Positions 32,143 to 41,044 of a stretch of DNA of 48,904 nt are shown one piece after another. Below the pieces are notes generated by a model that saw only the letters and a program-made list of their open reading frames with translations, searched no databases and was not told the DNA's origin. The stretch spans positions 1-48,904 of the forward strand of contig JADHXC010000013.1 in assembly GCA_016783135.1 (NCBI GenBank). Reading direction: 5' to 3'. Source of the stretch: Dehalococcoidales bacterium. GTDB taxonomy: Bacteria > Chloroflexota > Dehalococcoidia > Dehalococcoidales > Fen-1064. The position numbers and the translations under genes are program-made. Every line of letters begins with the position of its first letter. The stretch's first letter is position 1.

Positions 32143-33132
32143 TTACATGTGCAGCTCGATAACATCCCCATCCTGGAGAACGTGCCCTCTCTTTGCCATG
32201 ACACCGTCATGCTTCCCTGAACCCCAGATACGGGCATATTTCATTCTGGCGCGGAAGTCCTTGTGGACATCCTCCGCGGCATCTTCCAGCGTGCTCCCCC
32301 GCGCCAGGACTATCGGGTCGTTGAAGTCCGGCTTCTCCCGCGGTGTCTTGGTGTAGACCCGGATAACGTCCAGCACCTGGTAGACCTTCAACCTCATTTC
32401 TTCCAGGCCGGTACCCTTTGTCGCCGACGTGCTGATTACGGGCACCTGCCCGCCGTATTCGTCGCGCAATGCTTCTTCAGCGGTCTGCTGTTCTGCTTTC
32501 CCAACCAGGTCCACCTTGTTGGCGACGATAAGGACTTTTTGCTGGCTCCAGCGCGTGTCTTCTTCAGCCTCTTCCTTCCCCGGGACAATGCTTATTCTCA
32601 TGTTCTCAAGTTGCAAGACAACCTCCACCATCTGGTCCAGGGGGTTGTCACTCAGGTCAACCAGGATGAGCAGGGCATCCGCCCCCCTTAGCATTTGCGG
32701 CAGCCAGAAGGGAACCGAGCCGGACACTAGGGGCGGGGTATCGACAAGCTGTATCTGGATGTTCTCAAACTCCATCATGCCCGGGGTGACGGTCTGCGTT
32801 GTGAACGCGTAATCGGCCACGTTCGGGGAGGCGTTGGTCACGACGGACACGAGCTGTGACTTCCCGGCATTGGGCAGACCGATGACCATCACCTGGGCCG
32901 CACCCTGCTTCTCCAGTACCATGGACGCTCGCTGGGTGACGGATTTTTTGTCCATGCTCTGGGTCAGCTTGGCTATCCGCCGTCGCAGTTCCCCTTTGAG
33001 GTGGTCGGTACCTTTATGCTTGGGCATAACCGCCAGCATTTCCTCAAGGGCGGCAATCTTCTCTTGAGCGCTCTTGGCCGCACGGAACTTTTTCTCGGCC
33101 TCGAAGTACATCGGGTTTAGATTAGCGGGCAT
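32143..33132 (-). CDS. DRG-like GTPase with C-terminal TGS domain
   Basis: A 329-residue GTPase of the Obg superfamily. An N-terminal helical region (1-75) is followed by G1 GLPNAGKS (85-92), G3 DTPP (131-134) and G4 NKVD (205-208), with a G5-like STSATKG. The C-terminal ~75 residues form a TGS domain ending GDVIELHM. G3 reads DTPP, not the common DTPG or DTAG. This architecture is best known from archaeal and eukaryotic DRG proteins that act with the ribosome, and it occurs sparsely in bacteria. The ATG starts six bases after the uvrC stop, so the two are probably co-transcribed. Confidence 0.88.
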   Translation of the reverse strand: MPANLNPMYFEAEKKFRAAKSAQEKIAALEEMLAVMPKHKGTDHLKGELRRRIAKLTQSMDKKSVTQRASMVLEKQGAAQVMVIGLPNAGKSQLVSVVTNASPNVADYAFTTQTVTPGMMEFENIQIQLVDTPPLVSGSVPFWLPQMLRGADALLILVDLSDNPLDQMVEVVLQLENMRISIVPGKEEAEEDTRWSQQKVLIVANKVDLVGKAEQQTAEEALRDEYGGQVPVISTSATKGTGLEEMRLKVYQVLDVIRVYTKTPREKPDFNDPIVLARGSTLEDAAEDVHKDFRARMKYARIWGSGKHDGVMAKRGHVLQDGDVIELHM

Positions 33133-33138
33133 CGCTTA

Positions 33139-34974
33139 TTATAGAAGCTCCTTTACCTTTTTCGCCAGTGCCGGAGACATGCCTTTGGCGGTGGCCAGTT
33201 CCTCAACTGTAGCCTCACGGATGGCCCGCACCGAGCCGAACTGCTTGAGCAAGGCGCGTCTGCGACCGGGGCCGATACCCGGAACGGCATCGAGCGAGGA
33301 ACCGAGTGTTTGCTTACGGCGCACCTTCAAGTGGTAGCCAAGGGCAAAACGGTGGGCTTCGTCCCGCAGGCGCTGCAATAGCTGCAGTCCCGGTGAGCTG
33401 CCGGGAAGAACGATGGCGTCTTTCCGGTCCGGAACGAAGACCTCCTCGTTTTCCTTGGCCAGGCTGGCAACCGGTACAGACCGGGCACCTATTTCCTTCA
33501 TCACGGAGAGCACGGCGTTGAGCTGTCCCTTACCACCATCAATCAGAACGAGGTCGGGCAGGACCGCCCAGGCATTGGGTGTGGCAGTATCGCCCTCTTC
33601 TACCGTAATCCGTTTGAACCTGCGCCGGAGGACCTCCTGAAGCATGGCATAGTCGTTGGCCCCACTGACAGTCTTTATCCTGAAGCGACGGTATAGAGAC
33701 GGCTTTGGCCTGCCGCCCTCGAAGACCACCATGCTGCCCACAGCCCCTGTCCCCTGGATGTTGGAGATATCATAACCTTCAAGGCGTGATGGCGTATGCG
33801 ACAGGCGAAGTTCTCTCTCTATTTCCTTCAGGGCGGCTGTGAGTGTTGCCGGAGCGGCCAGGTGTTTGATTTTAAGCTGCTGCAAACCCTGCTCAGCGTT
33901 TTCGGCGACTATATTGACCAGGTGTCTCCCGTTACCACGGGTCGGTACCTTGATTCGGACGCGGCTACCCCGCTTACTGTGGAGCCATTCCTGAATTGCC
34001 GTCATGTCCTCCACCGGATACTGGAGAAGCAGCAGGGGTGGGATGTAGGGTGCCGCGCCGTAGAACTGCTTAATGAAGCTGGACATTATCCGCTCCGGTT
34101 CTTCAGAGCTGGTACCTTCAAGGATGAAGCTGTCCCGGCCAACCAGCTTGTTACTGCGGACGAAGAAGACCTGTACATACGCCTGGTCCCGGTCGTTGGC
34201 GAAGGCAATGACGTCCTGTTCACCGCTGGTTGTCGCGGCGATTCTCTGTCCCTCGATAACCCTGTCGATAGCCTGTATCTGGTCGCGGAACATGGCAGCC
34301 TTCTCAAAATCCAGGGCCTCGGCTGCCCCTTTCATCTTCCTGTCCAGCTCCCCGACCACCCGGTCCTGTTTTCCCTCCAGGAAAAGGAGCACCTGCTTTA
34401 TCATCTCATCGTAATCTTCCCTGGAAACCGCACCGATACAGGGTCCGAGGCAGCGGCGGATGTGGTACTGGAGGCAGGGACGTGGGTCCGTGCCGGTAAT
34501 CGTCTTGGTGCAGGAACGGAACGGGAAGATAGTCCGGATGACCTTCAGGGTCTGTCGTACCGACCTGGCGCTGGCGAATGGTCCGAAGTAGTGTACGCCG
34601 TCCTCTTCGAGGAGGCGGGTGAAGCGCACCCTGGGCCACTCTTCACGTAGGTCTATCTTGATATAAGGAAAGGTCTTGTCATCCTTGAGGCGGACATTGT
34701 AGTGCGGGCGGTATCGCTTGATGAGGTTGCACTCCAGGATGAGGGCTTCCTGCTCCAGGTTGGTCACGTAGAAATCGATGTCATGCACCTGCTCAACCAG
34801 GTGCTGGAGCTTGAGTGGCAGCTTCTGTACCGGGCTGAAGTAGGACTTGACGCGCTGGCTGAGGTCAGCCGCTTTGCCAACGTACAGGATGTCGCCTGCG
34901 GCGTTCCTCAGCAGATACACGCCGGGGCTGGCCGGTAGCTGCTTCAGTTGCTCGCTTATCAGGTTGCTGGTCAA
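33139..34974 (-). CDS. uvrC: Excinuclease ABC subunit C
   Basis: A 611-residue nucleotide excision repair nuclease. Residues 10-95 are the GIY-YIG domain (PGVYLLRNAAGDILYVGKA). The Cys-containing link (CLQYHIRRCLGPCIG), the UVR motif (around LDRKMKGAAEALDFEKAAMF), the RNase-H-like domain (YDISNIQGTGAVGSMVVF, LVLIDGGKGQL) and a C-terminal HhH tandem (LDAVPGIGPGRRRALLKQFG) are all present. The start is TTG at 34974 with a modest GGTGA site. It lies downstream of rho on the same strand. Confidence 0.97.
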   Translation of the reverse strand: MTSNLISEQLKQLPASPGVYLLRNAAGDILYVGKAADLSQRVKSYFSPVQKLPLKLQHLVEQVHDIDFYVTNLEQEALILECNLIKRYRPHYNVRLKDDKTFPYIKIDLREEWPRVRFTRLLEEDGVHYFGPFASARSVRQTLKVIRTIFPFRSCTKTITGTDPRPCLQYHIRRCLGPCIGAVSREDYDEMIKQVLLFLEGKQDRVVGELDRKMKGAAEALDFEKAAMFRDQIQAIDRVIEGQRIAATTSGEQDVIAFANDRDQAYVQVFFVRSNKLVGRDSFILEGTSSEEPERIMSSFIKQFYGAAPYIPPLLLLQYPVEDMTAIQEWLHSKRGSRVRIKVPTRGNGRHLVNIVAENAEQGLQQLKIKHLAAPATLTAALKEIERELRLSHTPSRLEGYDISNIQGTGAVGSMVVFEGGRPKPSLYRRFRIKTVSGANDYAMLQEVLRRRFKRITVEEGDTATPNAWAVLPDLVLIDGGKGQLNAVLSVMKEIGARSVPVASLAKENEEVFVPDRKDAIVLPGSSPGLQLLQRLRDEAHRFALGYHLKVRRKQTLGSSLDAVPGIGPGRRRALLKQFGSVRAIREATVEELATAKGMSPALAKKVKELL

Positions 34975-35072
34975 GGTCTTTTCACCCGGGTCTGCTGGCC
35001 AGCCATGCTCACCTTCCTACCGACCAGGCTCGTATTCCGGGGAACGGGAATTACCGGCAGACCGGTCATGGC

Positions 35073-35098
35073 AGCCGTCGCGTTCTTGAGCGACGGCT
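35073..35098 (-). other. Hairpin at the rho stop codon
   Basis: AGCCGTCGC (35073-35081) and GCGACGGCT (35090-35098) form a perfect 9-bp stem with an 8-base loop, overlapping the rho stop codon. No T-tract follows on the minus strand, so it may be an RNA stabiliser or a weak terminator. The rest of 35099-side and 34975-35072 shows no gene. Confidence 0.6.
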
Positions 35099-36362
35099 AC
35101 TCGGCGTCCCTGCTCAGGCCGGCCAGGAACTCGGCGTTGGTCTTAGCCTTGCGCAGGCGTTCGAGGACACGCTCGGTGGCTTCAACGAAGTGTGTGGAAT
35201 CAGACGAAATCATGGCTACCATACGCCGCAGCAGCCAGACCTGTTTCAGGGTATCTTCGTCGAGGAGCAGCTCCTCGCGACGGGTACCGCTAAGCTCGAT
35301 ATCAATTGCCGGGTATATCCTGCGCTGGGCCAGGCGGCGGTCGAGGTGCACCTCCATATTGCCCGTACCCTTGAACTCCTCGTAAATGAGGTCGTCCATG
35401 CGGCTGCCGGTATCCACCAGGCAGGTAGCGATAATGGTCAGACTACCACCCTCCTCAGTGTTACGAGCCGCGCCAAAGAAGTGCTTGCCCGGATACAGGG
35501 CCCCGGGGTCGATTCCACCGGAAAGGGTCCGGCCACTGGAGGGCATTGCCAGGTTGTAGGACCGGGTAAGGCGGGTGATACCATCAAGGAGTATCATAAC
35601 GTCACGACCGCTCTCCACGAGCCGCTTGGCTCTCTCCTGGGCCAGCTCGGCGACACGGGTGTGGTTCTCCACCTGCTCATCGAACGTGGCGGCGATTACC
35701 TCCCCTTTGACGGAACGCCTCATATCGGTCACTTCCTCCGGACGCTCGCCGATGAGACACACCATCAGGTGGATATCATTGTAGTTTGTCGTGACAGCGG
35801 TGGCTATCGCTTTGAGTAGCAGCGTTTTACCAGCCTTGGGTGGTGACACTATCAGTCCACGTTGCCCCCGACCGATGGGAGCTATCAGGTTGAGTAGTCG
35901 GGTTGACAGGCTGTCGTTCGGCAATTCGAGATCGACCAGCCTGTCAGGAAACGTGGGTGTCAGCGAGCCGAAATGCGGCCGGTTCTTGGCGAGTTCCGGG
36001 TTAATTTCATTGACCGCCTCGATTCGGAGCAGGCTGATGTACTTCTCGCCAGCCCGGGCCGGTCTGCCCTGTCCGGCGACCATGTCTCCGATACGCAGGC
36101 CGAATCGACGAATTTGTGACTGGGACACATAGATATCGGAGGAGCTGGGCAGGAGGGAGGCTTGCCGCAGAAAACCATAGCCGTCACTCATGATTTCCAG
36201 TATACCGCTGCAGAAGACGTTGCCCTGCTGCTCGGCATCCGCCTGGAGCAAGCGCATGGTGAGGTCTTGCTTGCTGAGCTTGGAGAGGTTGGGGACTTCC
36301 AGTTCCTTGGCCAGCACCATTAGTTCGTCTTTGCTCTTGTTTTCCAGTTGACTGATGTCCAT
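35097..36362 (-). CDS. rho: Transcription termination factor Rho
   Basis: A 421-residue hexameric RNA helicase that ends transcription. Residues 1-45 are the Rho_N helical domain, 48-120 the RNA-binding cold-shock-like domain (GILEIMSDGYGFLR). Walker A is SPPKAGKT at 173-180; Walker B MILLDGITRLTRSYN and the Q/R-loop segments (IDPGALYPGKHFFGAARN) follow. No large insertion is present, unlike in Actinobacteria. The ATG at 36362 has AAGGGAG nine bases upstream. Downstream is uvrC, with a hairpin at the junction. Confidence 0.98.
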   Translation of the reverse strand: MDISQLENKSKDELMVLAKELEVPNLSKLSKQDLTMRLLQADAEQQGNVFCSGILEIMSDGYGFLRQASLLPSSSDIYVSQSQIRRFGLRIGDMVAGQGRPARAGEKYISLLRIEAVNEINPELAKNRPHFGSLTPTFPDRLVDLELPNDSLSTRLLNLIAPIGRGQRGLIVSPPKAGKTLLLKAIATAVTTNYNDIHLMVCLIGERPEEVTDMRRSVKGEVIAATFDEQVENHTRVAELAQERAKRLVESGRDVMILLDGITRLTRSYNLAMPSSGRTLSGGIDPGALYPGKHFFGAARNTEEGGSLTIIATCLVDTGSRMDDLIYEEFKGTGNMEVHLDRRLAQRRIYPAIDIELSGTRREELLLDEDTLKQVWLLRRMVAMISSDSTHFVEATERVLERLRKAKTNAEFLAGLSRDAE

Positions 36363-36476
36363 GTTAGTTGACTCCCTTGTGTTTGTAGTGGCTACTATCC
36401 TCCTGCCTGGGGAACGCGGTTCCGTCCGGTCTGCCCTTCCTGGCTGGGTTTTTGAAACCAGACCGCTGATTCCATG

Positions 36477-37127
36477 TCATTGCTGTGAAACGCGTCGCCA
36501 GTCTTCGAGGAAGCGGGCGATTCCTGTATCGGTAAGCGGGTGCTGTATCATCTGCATCAGCACCTTGTAGGGCACCGTGGCGATGTCTGCCCCTGCCCTG
36601 GCCGCCGTTACGCAGTGCAGCGGGTGACGAATACTGGCGGCAATAACCTTGGTGGGCAATTCGTAGTACCCGTACATTTCAACAATATCGGCTACCAGCT
36701 CCATGCCGTCGTGTCCGATATCATCGAGTCGACCGACGAACGGGCTGACATAAGCAGCTCCTGCACGGGCTGCGAGCAGTGCCTGGTTCACCGAGAAGCA
36801 GAGGGTCATGTTTATCTTGATGTTCTCCTTGCTCAGCGTGGACGTTGCCTTCAGCCCGTCGGCAGTGATGGGAATCTTGACGGTCACGTTTGGTGCCCAG
36901 GAGGCTTTGACCCGGGCCTCTTCAACCATGGATTCCGCATCTTCGACAAGCACTTCGGCGGAAACTGACCCGCTGACGATGGAGCAGATGGTCTTTACCA
37001 CCGTTTCATAGTCCGCGGTGGCTTCTTTCGATACCAGGCTGGGGTTGGTGGTCACACCACTGATTACACCCAGACTGGCTGCTTCCCTTATTTCATCGAT
37101 ATTGGCTGTGTCCAGGAAGATGAGCAT
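36477..37127 (-). CDS. Transaldolase / fructose-6-phosphate aldolase family
   Basis: A 216-residue member of the small transaldolase/FSA class. The family start [20 protein letters not shown], the VTTNPSLV motif and the Schiff-base lysine K84 (VTVKIPIT) are present, as is [11 protein letters not shown]. It transfers or releases a dihydroxyacetone unit in the non-oxidative pentose phosphate branch; short members can be aldolases instead of transaldolases. GAGGTGG lies eight bases before the ATG. It lies between pyrG and rho, all on the same strand. Confidence 0.94.
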   Translation of the reverse strand: MLIFLDTANIDEIREAASLGVISGVTTNPSLVSKEATADYETVVKTICSIVSGSVSAEVLVEDAESMVEEARVKASWAPNVTVKIPITADGLKATSTLSKENIKINMTLCFSVNQALLAARAGAAYVSPFVGRLDDIGHDGMELVADIVEMYGYYELPTKVIAASIRHPLHCVTAARAGADIATVPYKVLMQMIQHPLTDTGIARFLEDWRRVSQQ

Positions 37128-37260
37128 CTAAGTTTCCACCTCAGCGATTTTAATGTCTGTTTCTGTCAGTCCCGGCAACGATACGCGCTTCTTCAGGCAA
37201 CTTCTGGTCGGGCGAAGCGAAGGCTCGAAGGCTTACCCGGGACTATTTTCTTGTAGGTAA

Positions 37261-38892
37261 CTAGGAAAGAGGCAGCAATGGCTGGTCCCCTTCCCGGAGT
37301 ACACCTTTAGAAGCACCGATGAAATCACGGAACAGTGGGTGAGGACGATTCGGACGAGAGCCGAACTCCGGGTGGAACTGGCAGCTAAGCATCCACGGGT
37401 GGTCAGCCAGTTCGCATATCTCCACAAGTCTGTTATCGGGCGATAGCCCGCTCAGAATCATACCCTTCTCTTCCAGTTGGGTGCGGAAATCATTATTGAA
37501 CTCGTAGCGGTGCCGGTGGCGTTCCTGAATCAGGCACTCGCCGTAGGCAGCGGCAGCGCGACTGTGGTCAAGCAAGCGGCACGGGTAGTTGCCCAGGCGC
37601 ATGGTACCGCCCATGTCCTGCATATCCTGTTGTTCCGGCATCAGGTCAATGACCGGATACGGCGTAGTTTCATCAAACTCGCTTGAGTTCGGTCTGTCCG
37701 ACTCCAGGGCATAGCGAGCGAACTCAATGACCATCACGTGTAGACCGAGGCACAGCCCGAGGTACGGGATGTTATTCGTCCGTGCATAGTTAGCTGCCTT
37801 GACCATGCCTTCTATCCCTCTGATACCAAAACCACCGGGGACGATAATTCCCTGAGCTGAGCGTAGTGCCGCCTGGACATTACCTTCTTCCAGGTTTTCC
37901 GACTGTACCCAGGAGAGATTGAGGTCTCTATCGTGGTAAAGGGCGGCATGATGCAGCGCTTCACGCACCGAGAAATAGGCGTCCTTCAACTCCACATATT
38001 TCCCTACCAGGACTATGTTGACCGGTTCATGCGGTTCCTTGAGGCGCTTGACCATCTCCTCCCACTCGCTCAGTTCGGCTTTCCTGGCGTCAAGCCCGAG
38101 TTTGCTAATAACCAGTTGGCCCAGACCTTCCTCCTCGAGGAGCAGCGGTACCTCGTAGATAGTAGGGACGGTTGGCAGGGGTATTACCGCTTCCCTCTCT
38201 ACGTCACAGAATAGTGATATCTTGTCCCTGATTCCCTCGGATATGGGAAGGTCACTGCGGCATACTATGATGTCCGGCTGGATACCGATGCGGCGCAGTT
38301 CATTGACACTGTGCTGTGTAGGCTTTGTCTTCAGTTCCTGGGTAGATTTCAGGTATGGCAGCAGGGTGACGTGGACATAGAGCACATTGTCACGCCCGAC
38401 ATCGTTTCTCATCTGCCGCAAGGCCTCCAGGAAGGGCTGCCCTTCAATATCGCCCACAGTACCGCCTACTTCAATTATGACTACGTCAGCCTTGGACTGC
38501 TCCGCCAGCCGTCGGAACTGGTCCTTGATAGCACCGGTAACGTGGGGCACCACCTGTATCGTGCCCCCAAGGAAGTCACCACGCCTCTCCTTGGCGATTA
38601 CTTCACTGTAAATCTGGCCCGAGGTGACGTTGGAGTCCGCAGTGAGGTTGGTGTCAGTGAAACGTTCGTAGTTACCGAGGTCAAGGTCGGTCTCGGCACC
38701 ATCCTGGGTAACGAAAACCTCACCATGCTGATAGGGTGACATCGTTCCCGGGTCAACATTGAGATACGGGTCCAGCTTCTGGATAGACACGGTAATCTGA
38801 CGGCTCTTCAGTAGGGTACCAATCGAAGCGACAGTTATTCCCTTGCCAACGGAACTAACTACGCCACCGGTTACAAAGATATACTTCGACAT
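37261..38892 (-). CDS. pyrG: CTP synthase
   Basis: A 543-residue enzyme that makes CTP from UTP, ATP and glutamine. The N-terminal synthetase domain begins [17 protein letters not shown]; the C-terminal glutaminase domain holds the nucleophile motif YLGLCLGLH and PGGFGIRG, with HPEF near the end. The ATG at 38892 is chosen because the upstream four-residue extension begins with TTG and is not conserved. No strong Shine-Dalgarno site is seen. A near-consensus promoter lies 80-120 bases upstream. Confidence 0.98.
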   Translation of the reverse strand: MSKYIFVTGGVVSSVGKGITVASIGTLLKSRQITVSIQKLDPYLNVDPGTMSPYQHGEVFVTQDGAETDLDLGNYERFTDTNLTADSNVTSGQIYSEVIAKERRGDFLGGTIQVVPHVTGAIKDQFRRLAEQSKADVVIIEVGGTVGDIEGQPFLEALRQMRNDVGRDNVLYVHVTLLPYLKSTQELKTKPTQHSVNELRRIGIQPDIIVCRSDLPISEGIRDKISLFCDVEREAVIPLPTVPTIYEVPLLLEEEGLGQLVISKLGLDARKAELSEWEEMVKRLKEPHEPVNIVLVGKYVELKDAYFSVREALHHAALYHDRDLNLSWVQSENLEEGNVQAALRSAQGIIVPGGFGIRGIEGMVKAANYARTNNIPYLGLCLGLHVMVIEFARYALESDRPNSSEFDETTPYPVIDLMPEQQDMQDMGGTMRLGNYPCRLLDHSRAAAAYGECLIQERHRHRYEFNNDFRTQLEEKGMILSGLSPDNRLVEICELADHPWMLSCQFHPEFGSRPNRPHPLFRDFIGASKGVLREGDQPLLPLS

Positions 38893-38978
38893 AAGGGGAA
38901 TCAAACTATCAGGTTATGGAGTGACCGTGTGTATTGTGAGGTCGTAGGAACAGAGAAACAGGAACCAAGTAATATCTG

Positions 38979-39008
38979 ATTATAAAAGGGTAAACGTGAA
39001 AATGTCAA
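38979..39008 (-). promoter_or_regulatory. Near-consensus promoter of pyrG
   Basis: TTGACA (39003-39008), 18-base spacer, TATAAT (38979-38984) on the minus strand. Both hexamers are perfect. It starts only ~20 bases after the stop of the CoA-transferase gene and leaves a leader of about 80 bases before pyrG. Confidence 0.85.
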
Positions 39009-39026
39009 GTTTTTATACCTGAATCG

Positions 39027-40223
39027 TCATCTTACCACCTGCTCATCACGTAACTGCTGTATCTGTTCCGGGGTATAATTGAGCAGGTCGCGCAGGATTT
39101 CTTCGGTGTGCTGCCCCACGGTGGGTGTCGTGCCGACGGGCGTCTCGCTGCGACTGAGCTTGATGAGCTTCCCGCTGGCATGTGCCGTACCGGCGACCGC
39201 ATCGGGGACCTCCACGAGCAACTCCCGCTCCCAGAGCTGGGCACTCTCTGCCGCCTGCGGTATATCGTTCACCGGGGCACAGGGGATACTGGCCTCAGAC
39301 ATGGCGTCTGTCGCCTCCTCTGTAGTCCGGGTGGCGAACCACCGGGTCAGCTTCTCTTCCACCACGGTGGCGTTCTTTGCCCGTTCTGCGCGGCTGGCGA
39401 AACGGGGGTCGTCCACCCACTCCGGCTTATTCAGAATCTCACAGAGCCTGGGCCAGATATTCTGGTTGGGAGCCACCAGGAGTGCCCAGCCATCAGTGGT
39501 CCGGTAGACATTGCACAGGGCACCCGCGTTTCGGCTCCCCTGGCGCTCAGGAACGCTGCCATTCCCCAGGTAGGTGGCTATCGGTATCTCGGTGAGGCTG
39601 AAGCCGGTATCAGCCAGGCAGACGTCTATCTCCTGCCCCTTTCCGGAGAGTTCCCGCTCACGAAGTGCCGCAAGCACGCCAATAGTGCCATGCAACGCCG
39701 TGATACGGTCGATGATGGGCATGGTGGTAGTAGTCGGTGGGGTTTCCGGGTAACCCGTAAGTTGCATAAGGCCACTGATTGCCTGGCCGATGGGGTCGAA
39801 GCCAATGCGGTCCCGGAAAGGGCCGTATTGCCCGTAGGCGGAGACGTTCAACATGACTATCCCCGGATTAAGGGAACAGAGTGTTTCGTAGGAAAAACCC
39901 ATCTTCTTGATTGTACCGGGGCGGAAGTTCTGGATGAGAACATCAGATATCTTTACCAGTTCCCGCAGGACGTCTTTTGCCTTCTCATTCCGCAGGTCCA
40001 TGGCCAGGCTCTTCTTGCCGCTGTTGTACTGCACCCAGTACGGGTTTTGTCCACGGACTGAGCCCGTACTGCGCCGACCCCGGCTTTCGTCCCCGTCCAG
40101 GGCTTCTACCTTGATAACCTCGGCGCCCAGACGGGCAAGCACGAGTCCGGCCCTCGGTCCTGCCTGGTAGCGGCCGAGGTCGAGCACGCGGATACCTTCC
40201 AGTGCTGTCCTGGGAGCTGCTAT
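39027..40223 (-). CDS. CaiB/BaiF-type (class III) CoA-transferase
   Basis: Transfers CoA between acyl groups. Family motifs are GIRVLDLGRYQAGPRAG, LGAEVIKVEAL, NPYWVQYNSGKKSLAMDL, LIQNFRPGTIKKMG and SAYGQYGPF. The conserved N-terminus starts upstream of the first normal start codon (GTG 40187). In frame, the only codon at proper distance from a clear GGAGG (40232-40236) is ATA at 40221-40223, eight bases away; no ATG, GTG or TTG exists between the in-frame TGA and 40187. I therefore annotate 398 residues from ATA, with a 386-residue GTG start or CTG as alternatives. It is the third gene of an operon with crotonase and aminotransferase. Confidence 0.85.
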   Translation of the reverse strand: MAAPRTALEGIRVLDLGRYQAGPRAGLVLARLGAEVIKVEALDGDESRGRRSTGSVRGQNPYWVQYNSGKKSLAMDLRNEKAKDVLRELVKISDVLIQNFRPGTIKKMGFSYETLCSLNPGIVMLNVSAYGQYGPFRDRIGFDPIGQAISGLMQLTGYPETPPTTTTMPIIDRITALHGTIGVLAALRERELSGKGQEIDVCLADTGFSLTEIPIATYLGNGSVPERQGSRNAGALCNVYRTTDGWALLVAPNQNIWPRLCEILNKPEWVDDPRFASRAERAKNATVVEEKLTRWFATRTTEEATDAMSEASIPCAPVNDIPQAAESAQLWERELLVEVPDAVAGTAHASGKLIKLSRSETPVGTTPTVGQHTEEILRDLLNYTPEQIQQLRDEQVVR

Positions 40224-40249
40224 TTCCCTGTCCTCCGTTCACATAGTAG

Positions 40250-41008
40250 CTACTTCGACGTGCGCTTGAGGAAGCTGCTGAAGCTCTCTCTGGCCGGGGG
40301 TGAATCCACGGAGCGGGCCACTATTTCAGCCTCATTGCGCTGCATTTCGCGCCAGCTTAGACCGATATCCTTCACCATTATTTCCCTGACCGCCTGCACG
40401 GCTGCGGTATCGTTGCCGGCGATGAGCTGGCCCATCTCGATGGCGGTCTTCATCAGCTCTTCTGAGGGCACCAGCCTGTTGAGCAGCCCGATGCGGTAGG
40501 CCTCTTCGGCCTCGACCACGCGGCCGGTGAAGAGGAGTTCCTTGGCCATCGGCCAGCCGACCATCAGCGGCAGGCTCCAGGTGGAGTTAACCCGACTGTA
40601 CGTGACTGCCAGGAAACGAAATCTGGTGCGTTCGCAACCGATGCGGATATCGAAGATGGAGGACATCAGCGCCCCGCCGCCGTAGGCAAGCCCGTTGATG
40701 GCCCCGATGGTGGGCTTCTTGTATTCTGCCAGGTGCCATGTCCAGTCTGTGCGACGCACATCACGTTCCTGGAGCCGTTCCACAGGCATCTCTGCCATCT
40801 CGTGGATGTCCGCTCCGGCGGAGAAGGCTTTTTCACCGGTACCCGTCACAAGGAGCACCTTCACCTCCTCGTCTTCTTCAAACTGGGTGAGTGCCCGGTC
40901 GAATTCAGCGAAGAGGGTGAAGCTCATGGCGTTAAGCCGTTCCGGACGGTTCAGCGTGATTATACCGACACCGTTTTGCTTCTCAAGAAGTAGTGTCTCG
41001 TATGTCAA
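40250..41008 (-). CDS. Enoyl-CoA hydratase/isomerase (crotonase) family
   Basis: A 252-residue crotonase-fold enzyme. The CoA/oxyanion motifs AFSAGADIHEM (residues ~61-71) and AINGLAYGGGALM are present. The canonical second glutamate of hydratases is not obvious (YSRVNSTWSLPL), so isomerase, hydrolase or another crotonase activity is possible. Start TTG at 41008 with GGAGG seven bases upstream. It lies 36 bases after the aminotransferase and 26 bases before the CoA-transferase. Confidence 0.92.
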   Translation of the reverse strand: MTYETLLLEKQNGVGIITLNRPERLNAMSFTLFAEFDRALTQFEEDEEVKVLLVTGTGEKAFSAGADIHEMAEMPVERLQERDVRRTDWTWHLAEYKKPTIGAINGLAYGGGALMSSIFDIRIGCERTRFRFLAVTYSRVNSTWSLPLMVGWPMAKELLFTGRVVEAEEAYRIGLLNRLVPSEELMKTAIEMGQLIAGNDTAAVQAVREIMVKDIGLSWREMQRNEAEIVARSVDSPPARESFSSFLKRTSK

Positions 41009-41044
41009 GGCTTTGCCTCCATTACTCTAATGTTGCCGGAGTGT

